39,732 nucleotides of DNA, taken from contig NZ_JALBWV010000075.1 of the NCBI RefSeq assembly GCF_022678645.1, positions 1-39,732 on the forward strand, in the 5' to 3' direction. The position numbers were made by a program, and so were the translations under genes. Origin of the DNA: Saccharopolyspora soli (GTDB lineage: Bacteria; Actinomycetota; Actinomycetes; Mycobacteriales; Pseudonocardiaceae). Under the pieces are notes generated by a model. The model had not been told where the DNA came from, made no database searches, and was given only the letters and a program-made list of their open reading frames with translations. Position 1 is the first letter of the stretch, and each line of letters begins with the position of its first letter. Below are positions 31,984 through 39,182 of this stretch, piece by piece.

Positions 31984-32253
31984 TCAGTTCGTGTTGATGG
32001 TGGCCGTGCCCACAACGTCGTTGGTGATTTCGTCGTGCTCGACGTCGTAGCGGCAGATATTCAGCGGCGCACCCAGCTTGTTGCACAGCTGAACACCGAC
32101 TTCGAAACCTAACCTGGCGCTGATCTGTGCGGCGATCTTCGCGCTGATGTCGCCAGGGAGGTCGTTGGTTTCGTTTACCTCGATGGCCGCGTTCTTGATC
32201 TCCGGGCGGTCCGGGATGTTGAAGGACACCTGGTAGCCAGTGCTGGTACTCAT
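31984..32253 (-). CDS. Hypothetical protein, 89 aa
   Basis: Starts MSTSTGYQVSFNIPDRPE after GAGAGGAAGAC. Beta-rich first third, then an isoleucine/alanine helix (DISAKIAAQISARLGFEV), then CRYDVEHDEITNDVVG. The domain order (VSFNIP ... helix ... strand) looks like a complete small fold. Function unknown. Confidence 0.55.
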   Translation of the reverse strand: MSTSTGYQVSFNIPDRPEIKNAAIEVNETNDLPGDISAKIAAQISARLGFEVGVQLCNKLGAPLNICRYDVEHDEITNDVVGTATINTN

Positions 32254-32278
32254 GTCTTCCTCTCGTTGCAGGGGTTCT

Positions 32279-32488
32279 TCATCCTGTGTAGGTGGTGGTC
32301 GGTGTTGCCCCAAGCGCTTCGGCGACCTCACAGGCATCGCGTTCGCAAGAACGCTGAGCAGCCCGCGGGTCGGGCATCTCATCGATGCCCGACCGAGCGC
32401 GGTTCAGACCGGCAGCACCGGCACATCCGGCGGATTCGACGTCCTCGATCGTTTCCGTGGCTGAACCCGAGATCGACGCTTCTCCCTT
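32279..32488 (-). CDS. Possible protein-coding stretch with uncertain start
   Basis: An open frame (EASISGSATETIEDVESAG, EMPDPRAAQRSCERDACEV) fills the gap between two genes and ends 26 bases before the next start. No ATG, GTG or TTG stands in a good position. Either a degenerate gene or one starting inside the 32487-32708 gene. Confidence 0.3.
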   Translation of the reverse strand, partial: KGEASISGSATETIEDVESAGCAGAAGLNRARSGIDEMPDPRAAQRSCERDACEVAEALGATPTTTYTG

Positions 32489-32708
32489 ATCCGTGGGAAC
32501 TCGCGTCCTCCTCGTCGGCAGGGATGTAATCGACAACGGCGACCTGGAACACGGCCACCGCGCCATCATCCGTCTCCAACCGCAGTTCTGAGTCGCTCAG
32601 GGTCAGATTTCGATCATTTTCGAGCGACTGTTTGAGGAGTGCGATCGCGGCGGCGCTATCCCGACGTTGTCTGGCGAACTCGTCAACGAACTCGCTCCAA
32701 AAGCTCAC
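32487..32708 (-). CDS. Hypothetical protein, 73 aa
   Basis: GTG start (SFWSEFVDEFARQRRDSA), helix then two strands (LRLETDDGAVAVFQVAVVDYIP) and an acidic tail. A truncated paralogue lies at 30815-30911. Function unknown. Confidence 0.6.
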   Translation of the reverse strand: MSFWSEFVDEFARQRRDSAAAIALLKQSLENDRNLTLSDSELRLETDDGAVAVFQVAVVDYIPADEEDASSHG

Positions 32709-32772
32709 GGTCCTGCCTCACTTCCGTTGAGGATTGCTGTGCGAGCACGTAGCCCGCGTTGCCGGTTGCTAG

Positions 32773-32810
32773 CGTTGTGCCCGCCGCGGACATTGACGGC
32801 GGGCACAACG
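32773..32810 (-). terminator. 14-bp hairpin terminator after the broken whiB-like gene
   Basis: Perfect arms 32773-32786 and 32797-32810 with a 10-base loop, directly abutting the stop codon at 32811. Confidence 0.75.
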
Positions 32811-32990
32811 TCACGCGTTGGTGCGAGCACGAGCGTTACGCCGCTTCAGCGCGCGCCGCTCATCCTCGGACATGCCGCCGAATACGCCAGCGTCCTGTCC
32901 TGATTCCAGGCTCCACGCAAGACATTCGGAAGCGACCGGGCAACGGCGGCACACCGCCTTCGCCTCGGCAAGCTGCAACAGCGCGGGGCC
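32811..32990 (-). pseudogene. WhiB-like gene, 5'-truncated by an internal deletion
   Basis: It encodes GPALLQLAEAKAVCRRCPV and GVFGGMSEDERRALKRRN, nearly the same as the intact WhiB at 35874-36128. The part specifying the start, the first iron-sulfur cysteine and the FP-motif region is gone. At 32990/32991 the sequence jumps directly to the upstream region that, in the intact copy, lies about 135 bp further away (36054-36189 is missing here). An open frame continues upstream but replaces the domain with unrelated residues. Without the first cysteine the [4Fe-4S] cluster cannot form normally. Confidence 0.75.
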
Positions 32991-33034
32991 GGAGGTGGAG
33001 ACGTCCTGGATCCGGCAGGCTGACTGAACAGCCC

Positions 33035-33068
33035 CCAAGCGCGGCAGACAACGGCCTACCGCGTCTGG
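33035..33068 (-). promoter_or_regulatory. Leader hairpin, copy A
   Basis: Counterpart of 36234-36267. Several substitutions are present but most pairs are kept, including G-U wobbles, and the loop (GCCGTTGT read leftward) is unchanged. It sits upstream of the broken whiB-like gene. Confidence 0.5.
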
Positions 33069-33195
33069 GCACCGCTCAATCCACGGTGATGCTGGCGACA
33101 AAGGATGTGCGGACGAGTCGCCAAGGGCTGGCAGGTTGGGGGGCGGTGGCGGCCGGGTCGCGCTGTCCGGCGAAGTGCCCGGCCGCCACCGGTTC

Positions 33196-33273
33196 TCAGC
33201 TACTGACCATCCGGGCCGTACTGGCCGACCGTCCACAACAACGGCTCAGTCTGGTGTAGGTCCACTCGGCCAT
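33196..33273 (-). CDS. Possible 25-aa peptide or gene remnant
   Basis: A strong AGGAGG precedes ATG, reading MAEWTYTRLSRCCGR. One base lost would give TRxEPLLWTVGQYGPDGQ, closer to the TRIEP endings at 25494 and 36586, so this may be a frameshifted remnant. Confidence 0.35.
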   Translation of the reverse strand: MAEWTYTRLSRCCGRSASTARMVSS

Positions 33274-33314
33274 CAGGGGGTCCTCCTGCTCTTTGTTGAT
33301 GGGTAGCCCAAGGG

Positions 33315-33644
33315 TCAGTCGCCGACCATGTCGCGGTTCTCCTGCGTCATGTCCCAGACGACCGGGAAGAGGAGTTCGTCGGCTCGCTTCAGGAAGACAT
33401 TGCGGGCGGTCTCGTCGACGCTGTCGCGGGCCTCTGAGGTGGGTCGCGGGCCTCTGAGGTGGACTGCGGCGGTCTCCATGTCCTCGTGCCCGTTGATACG
33501 GGCTTCGCCGAATCGCCATGCGGCGGTGTCGAGCTGGTCGATGAAGGCGCCGAGCTCGGCAGCCGGGGTCGCCTCCGCGACGAACGCGATGTCGTCGGCG
33601 TAGCGGCCGATAATGTCTTCAACGGTGATCACGGTGGCGGACAT
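33315..33644 (-). CDS. Paralogue A of a conserved small protein, 109 aa
   Basis: Nearly identical to the 37105-37416 product, with an extra six residues (RGPRPTSEARD instead of NEARD) that come from a perfect 20-bp tandem duplication at 33423-33462. Domains: MSATVITVEDIIGRYADDIAF, then a helical hairpin (FIDQLDTAAWRFGEARINGH) and LLFPVVWDMTQENRDMVGD. ATG after TAGGAGAA. Function unknown. Confidence 0.7.
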   Translation of the reverse strand: MSATVITVEDIIGRYADDIAFVAEATPAAELGAFIDQLDTAAWRFGEARINGHEDMETAAVHLRGPRPTSEARDSVDETARNVFLKRADELLFPVVWDMTQENRDMVGD

Positions 33645-33652
33645 AGGTTCTC

Positions 33653-33805
33653 CTATCGGTACGCGAGGCCGTCGTATTTGACGGCGAAAAGATGGGCATG
33701 GGGTGTTCTTGCTGGGTGCACCGCTGGTCGGTGACGAGTGAGTCGCTGCTGTTGACGGATCTCCCGCTCACCGCCATCACAACGAGCTTCGAGCTCGCGG
33801 ATCAC
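33653..33805 (-). CDS. Small protein, 50 aa
   Basis: GTG start overlapping an upstream stop (GTGA). Reads MIRELEARCDGGEREIRQQQ, ending HLFAVKYDGLAYR nine bases before the paralogue A start. The same ending (HLTAAVEYSDPVYR) stands before paralogue B near 37421-37465 but without a start, so only this copy is intact. Confidence 0.45.
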   Translation of the reverse strand: MIRELEARCDGGEREIRQQQRLTRHRPAVHPARTPHAHLFAVKYDGLAYR

Positions 33806-33862
33806 CGCGTCCGCCGCTTCCGCTCGATCAGGACATACTCGGCCAACACACCGGCGATCAGC

Positions 33863-33988
33863 TCATCCCTGCCCCTTCTGGAAATCGTCAACCGCTTCGC
33901 TGACAAGTTCTTCCAACATCTCGCTGACCAACTTCCAGTCCTCCCCGTCGGGCGGCGGCTGCCGCTTGTCGGGCGTCGGTTCAGCCAT
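33863..33988 (-). CDS. Small acidic protein, 41 aa
   Basis: Strong GAGAGGAG seven bases before ATG. Reads MAEPTPDKRQPPPDGEDWKL then a helix (MLEELVSEAVDDFQKGQG). Two tiny overlapping frames upstream (one ending VEDMFTTRAVA, then MNRALLVERTWRGEI) are linked by stop/start overlaps and look like leftovers of a larger operon. Confidence 0.5.
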   Translation of the reverse strand: MAEPTPDKRQPPPDGEDWKLVSEMLEELVSEAVDDFQKGQG

Positions 33989-34103
33989 CAGATTTCTCCT
34001 CTCCATGTCCGCTCAACCAGCAGTGCCCGGTTCATGCGACCGCCCGCGTCGTGAACATGTCCTCGACGCGAACACCCAGGTCAGACAAAGCTTTTTCAGC
34101 AGC

Positions 34104-34178
34104 CGCAACGACCGAACCTTGGCGGTGCTACACCTTGGACCGACTTGGCCGTCGCGTGGGTGGGGCTGCAGGCTAAGG
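34104..34178. repeat. 75-bp dispersed repeat, copy 2
   Basis: Aligns with 30141-30216. It overlaps the last codons of the 34173-34574 gene and extends into the region upstream of the 33988 gene. No hairpin in this copy. Confidence 0.45.
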
Positions 34179-34574
34179 CAGCATCTCGGTGTTGTCGTCG
34201 GCGGACAGCACCAGGATCGAAGCGGCGTCCTGCGTCAGGTACCCGGCGGAGTACTCGACCAGCTCGGCCACGGCAGCGTCCGGACCATACGAGCGGCTCC
34301 GGTTGGCGGCGTTGATCAGCTCCGCCGCACGCTCCTGCAGCTTCCGCAGCAGGAAACCACGCCACTGGTCCGAGAGGCTCCAGTTTTCGGACTCGGCGAA
34401 GTGTCGCAACCACTGGCCGCGCGCACGCTCACCCGGCGCATAGCGACGCACGATCGCCTGGAACAAGTTGTGCATTTGCCACGCCAGATCCCGACCGAAC
34501 TGCCCCTCATACGGGTGTGGCGTGGCCTTCTGGGTCGGGCTGGCGCTCAGCTCCGCCTCCAGGAGCACAAGCAT
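34173..34574 (-). CDS. Hypothetical protein, 133 aa
   Basis: GAGGAGG six bases before ATG. Helical soluble protein with tryptophans (LAWQMHNLFQAIVRRYAPGE, SDQWRGFLLRKLQERAAELI). Family unknown; the strong ribosome site and stable composition support a real gene. Confidence 0.65.
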   Translation of the reverse strand: MLVLLEAELSASPTQKATPHPYEGQFGRDLAWQMHNLFQAIVRRYAPGERARGQWLRHFAESENWSLSDQWRGFLLRKLQERAAELINAANRSRSYGPDAAVAELVEYSAGYLTQDAASILVLSADDNTEMLP

Positions 34575-34644
34575 CGGAAACCTCCTCGGATTCTTTTGTC
34601 GCGCTAACGAATTGGTGAAACGTCACCCGCTCCCCGGCCCGCGG

Positions 34645-34680
34645 CGCCAGGTAACTGCCAGTCATGAACGTCACCTGGCG
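34645..34680 (-). terminator. Hairpin overlapping the stop of the membrane-protein gene
   Basis: Arms CGCCAGGT (34645-34652) and ACCTGGCG (34673-34680) with a 20-base loop; the stem includes the stop codon. Probably a weak terminator. Confidence 0.4.
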
Positions 34681-35276
34681 AGCAGCATCGAGACGAGCTG
34701 GGCGTCCACGCCGATGGCGAAGGCGACGGTCCCGGCCATCGCGAAGAAGGTCGCCAAGCGCAACTTGCCGTGCTTGGCGCTGGCGATTCTGGCCAGTGTG
34801 GTGGCGTCCTCCCGGTACGTCACCGCGAGCTCGGCCGCGGCGTGCCGGAACCGGCGGATCCGGTCACCTCGATCCGGGTTGGTCAACAGCGGCCAGCCAG
34901 TCAGGTTCCGCCGCGGATGGAAACGCGTCCGGGTTGACCGCAATGTACTGAGAATGAGTAGCAGGGCCGCGAACATCAGGTTCGCTGCCATCCCGAACGC
35001 GCCCAGCGACACCGCGGTGACCGCGTTCAGGCCACCGAGCTGCTTCGTCCCGATGGCCGCCACCACCGACGCGCCGGTACCGATCAGGGAGAACGCGCCG
35101 GTCACCGCAGTGCTGATTCCGGTGCTCCGGCCGATCTCCCACCGCGCCGCGTTGGCCAGGTACTCGCCGAGTTCCTTCTGCTGCTCCTGGCACTCCACCG
35201 AATCAGCCGCCTCGACCTCGGCGGCGTCACGCCGGGCGATGATGCCGACCGCGCCGCCCTTGTGGTCGCTACTCAT
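34671..35276 (-). CDS. Pycsar-TM-like membrane protein, 201 aa
   Basis: A polar N terminus (40 residues), two membrane helices at about 53-75 and 85-112, a cytosolic part (RRFRHAAAELAVTYREDATTLARIASAKHGKLR) and a last membrane helix at about 172-198. The layout, and the LAR-A-x-x-K pattern before the last helix, resemble the membrane effectors of Pycsar anti-phage systems (DUF5706-like). No cyclic-nucleotide synthase is visible nearby, so a free-standing member or an unrelated membrane protein is possible. ATGA overlap with the upstream gene. Confidence 0.45.
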   Translation of the reverse strand: MSSDHKGGAVGIIARRDAAEVEAADSVECQEQQKELGEYLANAARWEIGRSTGISTAVTGAFSLIGTGASVVAAIGTKQLGGLNAVTAVSLGAFGMAANLMFAALLLILSTLRSTRTRFHPRRNLTGWPLLTNPDRGDRIRRFRHAAAELAVTYREDATTLARIASAKHGKLRLATFFAMAGTVAFAIGVDAQLVSMLLAR

Positions 35277-35452
35277 GGCAGCACCTGCGCATCCACGGAT
35301 TCGAGGTCCGCGATCGCCTCTTCGGTCTCGTCGGCCAGGTCGAAGCGGGGCGCGAAGGTCACCGTCCCAGCGGCACGGTCGACCTTGGTGATCACGTAAC
35401 GGTTTCCGGTCCAGGGAAAGAAAATGCCCGCTCCATCGGTGTAGTCAGACAT
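35273..35452 (-). CDS. Small protein, 59 aa
   Basis: Starts MSDYTDGAGIFFPWTGNRYV after GAAAGG. A beta-strand-rich short protein (VITKVDRAAGTVTFAPRFDL) with an acidic end. Coupled to the membrane protein gene by ATGA overlap, so the two probably act together. Confidence 0.55.
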   Translation of the reverse strand: MSDYTDGAGIFFPWTGNRYVITKVDRAAGTVTFAPRFDLADETEEAIADLESVDAQVLP

Positions 35453-35549
35453 GGGTGCCTTTCTTGTCGAAAACGGGTTTCTGGGCACCTCGCGGAGCAT
35501 CGAGGCGCGACAGCACGCGCCTAGCGAGGTGCGATGTGCAAACGAGTTG

Positions 35550-35834
35550 TCAGCGGGCGTCGCGAAGGAGCGCCGGATCGGTGACGGTGTGGAGCCCGAG
35601 ATGGCCGGTGGCGGGGATGCGCTCGGCGAAGTGGACGGCGTTGGCCAGCACGAGGTGCCAGACGTCGGGCTCGCCCCACGGTACGCAGCACCGGCCGGTG
35701 CTGCGGTGGACGTCAACCAAGTCCGCGGCGCCGATGCGCCACGCGCCAGCCAGGTTGCGGGGGCGGTTCTCGCAGGGCTTCCAGCCTCGTGTGATCGCCA
35801 GCGACCACGGCGGGATCACGGTCAGCGACCGCAC
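35550..35834 (-). CDS. ASCH-domain-like protein, shortened
   Basis: RSLTVIPPWSLAITRGWKPCENRPRN and CCVPWGEPDVWHLVLANAVHF with HLGLHTVTD are the start and end of the ASCH domain (an RNA-binding, PUA-like fold). The middle segment normally present between ENR and GAWR/DLVDVH (about 40-50 residues, YRGPLLIHAG) is missing, so the product is probably an in-frame deletion derivative. GTG start with a weak ribosome site, 39 bases after the WhiB stop. Confidence 0.5.
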   Translation of the reverse strand: MRSLTVIPPWSLAITRGWKPCENRPRNLAGAWRIGAADLVDVHRSTGRCCVPWGEPDVWHLVLANAVHFAERIPATGHLGLHTVTDPALLRDAR

Positions 35835-35873
35835 CCCGCCGTCGTCACCACCGTGGCCGGTGCTGGGGACTCA

Positions 35874-36128
35874 TCACGTCCTCGACCGGGTCCGGGCGTT
35901 GCGGCGCTTCAGCGCGCGCCGCTCGTCCTCGGACATGCCGCCCCACACGCCCGCGTCCTGCCCGGACTCCAGCGCCCACGCCAGGCACTCCGAGGCGACC
36001 GGGCACCGACGGCACACCGCCTTCGCCTCGGCGAGCTGCTGAAGCGCCGGGCCACTGTTTCCCACCGGGAAATGCAACTCTGGATCCTCGTCGCGGCAGG
36101 CGGCACGGTGTCGCCAATCCATCGGCAT
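35874..36128 (-). CDS. WhiB-family iron-sulfur regulator, intact
   Basis: 84 residues, usual size. Four cluster cysteines: C11, C39, C42, C48 (CRRCPVASEC), followed by GVWGG (61-65) and the basic RRALKRRNARTRSR that binds DNA. WhiB proteins bind a [4Fe-4S] cluster, sense redox change or NO, and work with the primary sigma factor. AGGAG nine bases before ATG. The leader 100-140 bases upstream contains a perfect hairpin (36234-36267). A second copy at 32811 is broken. Confidence 0.88.
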   Translation of the reverse strand: MPMDWRHRAACRDEDPELHFPVGNSGPALQQLAEAKAVCRRCPVASECLAWALESGQDAGVWGGMSEDERRALKRRNARTRSRT

Positions 36129-36233
36129 AATGGGGTACTCCTCTCGATTCGTGGGAGGTTGGACCGGGTCCGGGAACGCCTCGGCTGTGGAAGGTGGAGA
36201 CGTCCCGGATCCGGCGGGCTGGTCGAACAGCCT

Positions 36234-36267
36234 CCAGGCACGGCAGACAACGGCCTGCCGTGCCTGG
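36234..36267 (-). promoter_or_regulatory. Leader hairpin upstream of WhiB, copy B
   Basis: Perfect 13-bp arms (36234-36246 and 36255-36267) with loop GCCGTTGT read leftward. The equivalent at 33035-33068 upstream of the broken copy keeps most pairs. Could be a terminator for the 36346 gene or an attenuator of whiB. Confidence 0.55.
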
Positions 36268-36345
36268 GCGCAGCTCAATCACGGTGATGTTTGCGGCAAA
36301 GGACGTGCGGGCGAGCGCTAAGCGCCCGCCCAACCCACGTCTTGA

Positions 36346-36579
36346 TCAGCCGAGAATGTCCGCTCGGCCGATCTCGTCGTCGAGCGAGTACACGATCGCC
36401 TCGCCCCAGTCGGTCACGACCACTCTGATGTGTTCCTGGTCGTGACGACCTCGGCTCGACAGGTGGTTCTCGATTTCAGTCGCCAGCAAGTCCTTGCCGA
36501 CCAGTTCGACCTGAAGCTCGTCGATCTCGTAGCCAAACTCGTTCGCACGAAACTGGACCTTGAACGTCGTCGTGCTCAT
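36346..36579 (-). CDS. Hypothetical protein, 77 aa
   Basis: GAGGTGAA before ATG. Reads MSTTTFKVQFRANEFGYEID; beta-strands then a helix (LLATEIENHLSSRGRH) then strands (IRVVVTDWGEAIVYSLDD). A small alpha/beta fold; family unknown. Follows the zinc-ribbon gene after six bases. Confidence 0.6.
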   Translation of the reverse strand: MSTTTFKVQFRANEFGYEIDELQVELVGKDLLATEIENHLSSRGRHDQEHIRVVVTDWGEAIVYSLDDEIGRADILG

Positions 36580-36585
36580 TTCACC

Positions 36586-37056
36586 TCAGCCCCTACGCAA
36601 AGCCTGAATCTCCAACAGCACGAGTTCTTCCGCGCTCGCACCGCCGTTTCGGTGGCTGACGCGCGGCTCAATCCGGGTGTAGGTCACGGATTTCTCCCAC
36701 CGGACACGAAGCTCATCCGACTCACCGTCGGGCATCATGTAGCGCTGCCCGTGCGGATCCCACGTGCACCAGACCTTGGCCATCAACCCATCCGGAACGA
36801 TCGGCTTACCTGGGCTGGGATGCACGTAATACCAACCCCATCGGTGCGCAGCCTCAGCTGCTGGATCCCAGCCATGCCACATCGCTGGCCGGTCTGAATC
36901 TCCACAGTCGTGAAAGATCAGCTGCTCACCGCAGCCCGGACAACATGCGTGGTCGCACCCATCCTCATGCGGATGTCCCGGTACGACACCGCACCCTGGA
37001 CACTCCTCCGGTGCGGGCAATTCAACTTCGTCAGGGATGGTTGGCAGATCGCTCAT
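36586..37056 (-). CDS. Zinc-ribbon hypothetical protein, 156 aa
   Basis: AGGAGG seven bases before ATG. Two CxxC knuckles with histidines (CPGCGVVPGHPH, CDHACCPGCGEQLIFHDC) indicate zinc binding in the first 55 residues; the rest is aromatic-rich (WHGWDP, HRWGWYYVHPSP) and ends near YTRIEP. I recall similar cysteine-rich proteins on actinobacterial plasmids; function unknown. Confidence 0.6.
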   Translation of the reverse strand: MSDLPTIPDEVELPAPEECPGCGVVPGHPHEDGCDHACCPGCGEQLIFHDCGDSDRPAMWHGWDPAAEAAHRWGWYYVHPSPGKPIVPDGLMAKVWCTWDPHGQRYMMPDGESDELRVRWEKSVTYTRIEPRVSHRNGGASAEELVLLEIQALRRG

Positions 37057-37104
37057 GTCGACACCTCCTGTTGTTGACGAGTAGCCCGGATCAGTTAGCC
37101 CGGA

Positions 37105-37416
37105 TCAGTCGCCGACCATGTCGCGGTACTCCTGCGTCATGTCCCAGACGACCGGGAAGAGAAGTTCGTCGGCTCGCTTCAGGAAGACATTCCGGGCGGT
37201 CTCATCGACGCTGTCGCGAGCCTCGTTGAGGTGGACTGCGGCGGTCTCCATGTCCTCGTGCCCGTTGATACGGGCCTCGCCGAATCGCGATGCGGCGGTG
37301 TCGAGCTGGTCGATGAAGGCGCCGAGGTCAGCGGCCGGGGTCGCCTCGGCGACGAACGCGATGTCGTCGGCGTAGCGGCGCAGAAGGTCTTCGACGGTGA
37401 TCGCGGTGGCGGACAT
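37105..37416 (-). CDS. Paralogue B of a conserved small protein, 103 aa
   Basis: MSATAITVEDLLRRYADDIA and LLFPVVWDMTQEYRDMVGD; paralogue A at 33315 differs by a few substitutions and a six-residue insertion. ATG after AGGAGAA. Both copies stand upstream of a whiB-like gene, so a block of genes was duplicated. Confidence 0.7.
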   Translation of the reverse strand: MSATAITVEDLLRRYADDIAFVAEATPAADLGAFIDQLDTAASRFGEARINGHEDMETAAVHLNEARDSVDETARNVFLKRADELLFPVVWDMTQEYRDMVGD

Positions 37417-37511
37417 GTGGTTCTCCTATCGGTAGACGGGATCGCTGTATTCGACTGCGGCGGTCAAATGACGGCCTATCCTGCGGAACCGACCATCACG
37501 AGATGGAACAG

Positions 37512-38066
37512 TTAATAAAGGGCGCGAAGACGCTCCTCGGTCATCAGATGTGGATCAGTTGGTCGTGTCGGTATCGGTTGGGCAACGGGACGCTCAGCAA
37601 CGACCTTTCGCGTACGGACACGGCGGATTGCGCCCACCAGCTCTCGCGTGATCGTCGCCACGGCATCCAGAACAGAGTCGGGAGCGGCGTCGGCGGCACC
37701 GCTGGAGGGTAGGTACTTGATCGGCTCTGTCGTGTGCGTGACCTCTCCAGCGAACGCGGCAGGGTGCCGCTGCCGACGCTGATCGGCGAGCACATCGGCG
37801 AGCAAGCCCTGCACCAGCGGCTTGTTGAGGATCCATTCGACGCTGCGAAACGGAATCCGCTGGACATTACTGTCGGCATACTCCGTCAGAGCAGCGCCGA
37901 GCGGGCCCCTCAGATCACGAAGGAGTTGCGCTCGCCATTCAGACGACGCCTCACGGATGACAACGGGCATACCATCCTGGAGAGTCCAGACATCGTAACT
38001 GTCGAGTTCCCCTCCTTCTCGGACTTTCAGGTAAGCCCACACGCCCCATTCACGATGACCAAACAT
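37512..38066 (-). CDS. Hypothetical protein, 184 aa
   Basis: AAGGAGG before ATG (MFGHREWGVWAYLKVREGGE). An alpha/beta N-terminal part is followed by PHL-type tail (RPTDPHLMTEERLRALY). The leader before it carries the terminator hairpin at 38130-38155. Family unknown. Confidence 0.6.
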   Translation of the reverse strand: MFGHREWGVWAYLKVREGGELDSYDVWTLQDGMPVVIREASSEWRAQLLRDLRGPLGAALTEYADSNVQRIPFRSVEWILNKPLVQGLLADVLADQRRQRHPAAFAGEVTHTTEPIKYLPSSGAADAAPDSVLDAVATITRELVGAIRRVRTRKVVAERPVAQPIPTRPTDPHLMTEERLRALY

Positions 38067-38129
38067 TTCCTTCCTCCTTGTACCGTGTGGTGTGCGATGA
38101 GTAGGACTTCTTTGTTGATTTCGACGGAA

Positions 38130-38155
38130 CCGTGTTCGGGCGGCGCCGAACACGG
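38130..38155 (-). terminator. 10-bp hairpin terminator
   Basis: Perfect arms CCGTGTTCGG (38130-38139) and CCGAACACGG (38146-38155), 45 bases after the stop of the 38201 gene, separating it from the 38066 gene. Confidence 0.7.
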
Positions 38156-38200
38156 TGGCTGCCCCTCGGCGGGAGCACCGGGACGTGCCGTTGGGGTTCG

Positions 38201-38410
38201 TTAGTGCTGCGCGTCGCGCTGAGTTGTCCACGCGTCGATCGCGGCCTGGCTCGGGTAGAACTCGAACTCCCCACCGCGACTGCCCAGTTCGATGGCGCGC
38301 GCGACCGCGGTGGCGGCGGCCTCGCGGACCCCTTCGGTCGCGATGAAATCCACCAGCACGCCCGCGATGAGTTCGCGCAGTTCCAGGGGATCGATCTCAC
38401 CGAGATGCAT
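38201..38410 (-). CDS. Small helical protein, 69 aa
   Basis: The start MHLGEIDPLELRELIAGVLV lies inside the end of the DUF4326 gene (14-base overlap). Helical with a short C-terminal strand. Last gene of the four-gene unit from 39674. Function unknown. Confidence 0.5.
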   Translation of the reverse strand: MHLGEIDPLELRELIAGVLVDFIATEGVREAAATAVARAIELGSRGGEFEFYPSQAAIDAWTTQRDAQH

Positions 38411-38795
38411 GGCCCGCCCCGGCAGTCGTGGCCGGTGGACGCTCAGCGAGGTCAGCCAGCACGTCGGCGTGGCACGCCAGCCGCGGTGGGCATGAACAGC
38501 ACAGCGTCCGACCGCGTAGGTGGTGGAGGTGGGCGCGGACCCAACGACGATCAAAGGCTGTTCGGCCGACGACCATCACGTCCGCATCACGCGGATCCGC
38601 GCCCACCAGCCACTGCCGGTATCGATCCCGACACCACTGGTGAGCCTCCGCCACGGTGGTCGCGGCCCCAGTGGCGAGCGCTGCGGCGACGGTGAAGGGA
38701 TTGCCGTAGCGCGAGGTGCGATCAACGATGATCGCACCAGGCGGCTTACGCCATCCCCGCCTGCGACGCCGCTGGACGCGGCGCGCAGGCGTCAC
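38397..38795 (-). CDS. DUF4326 domain protein
   Basis: 132 residues. RRVQRRRRRGWRKPPGAIIVDRTSRYGNPF and a late LCCSCPPRLACHADVLADLAE match DUF4326 (usually RxxGWRxPxGAxxVxRPSxxGNPF ... CWCP ... CHADVL). The cysteine/histidine cluster may bind zinc. GTG start overlapping the upstream stop. Frequent on phages and plasmids of actinomycetes; role unknown. Confidence 0.8.
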   Translation of the reverse strand: MTPARRVQRRRRRGWRKPPGAIIVDRTSRYGNPFTVAAALATGAATTVAEAHQWCRDRYRQWLVGADPRDADVMVVGRTAFDRRWVRAHLHHLRGRTLCCSCPPRLACHADVLADLAERPPATTAGAGHASR

Positions 38796-39040
38796 GTCTG
38801 CGCACCGTCAACCGGGGCTGGGGTGTCCCAATACTGCTCGGGCCACCGTTCGACGAGCAGCAGCTCGTGGTGCAGCTCCACCCCGTACGGCCACTCGACG
38901 ACCACTGCGGGCGGCTGCTCCGGATCGAACTCGCCGCCCTGGTTGACCTCGGCGGCGAACAGCTCGCCGCCGGTCTTCGACGGCACGGGAACCAGGTCGG
39001 CGCTCTCGGGCAAGCGAACCGACCACAACGTTGTTGACAC
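38792..39040 (-). CDS. Hypothetical protein, 82 aa
   Basis: GTG start at 39040 (AAAGGA ten bases upstream); a GTG at 39049 is an alternative. Acidic beta-rich protein (STTLWSVRLPESADLVPVP ... VVVEWPYGVELHHELLLVE). Overlaps the DUF4326 gene. Family unknown. Confidence 0.55.
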   Translation of the reverse strand: MSTTLWSVRLPESADLVPVPSKTGGELFAAEVNQGGEFDPEQPPAVVVEWPYGVELHHELLLVERWPEQYWDTPAPVDGAQT

Positions 39041-39182
39041 GACGATCACGTCCTTTCTCGTTTCGCGCAGGCCACCTGACGGCCCGCAGCACCATCCCGC
39101 CGATGAACAAAGGAAGGCGGCAGGGCTCTTTTCGCGCACCGGCGGGCGGGCGGTGCGGGTCGAGCGGTGCGGGTCGAGCGGT

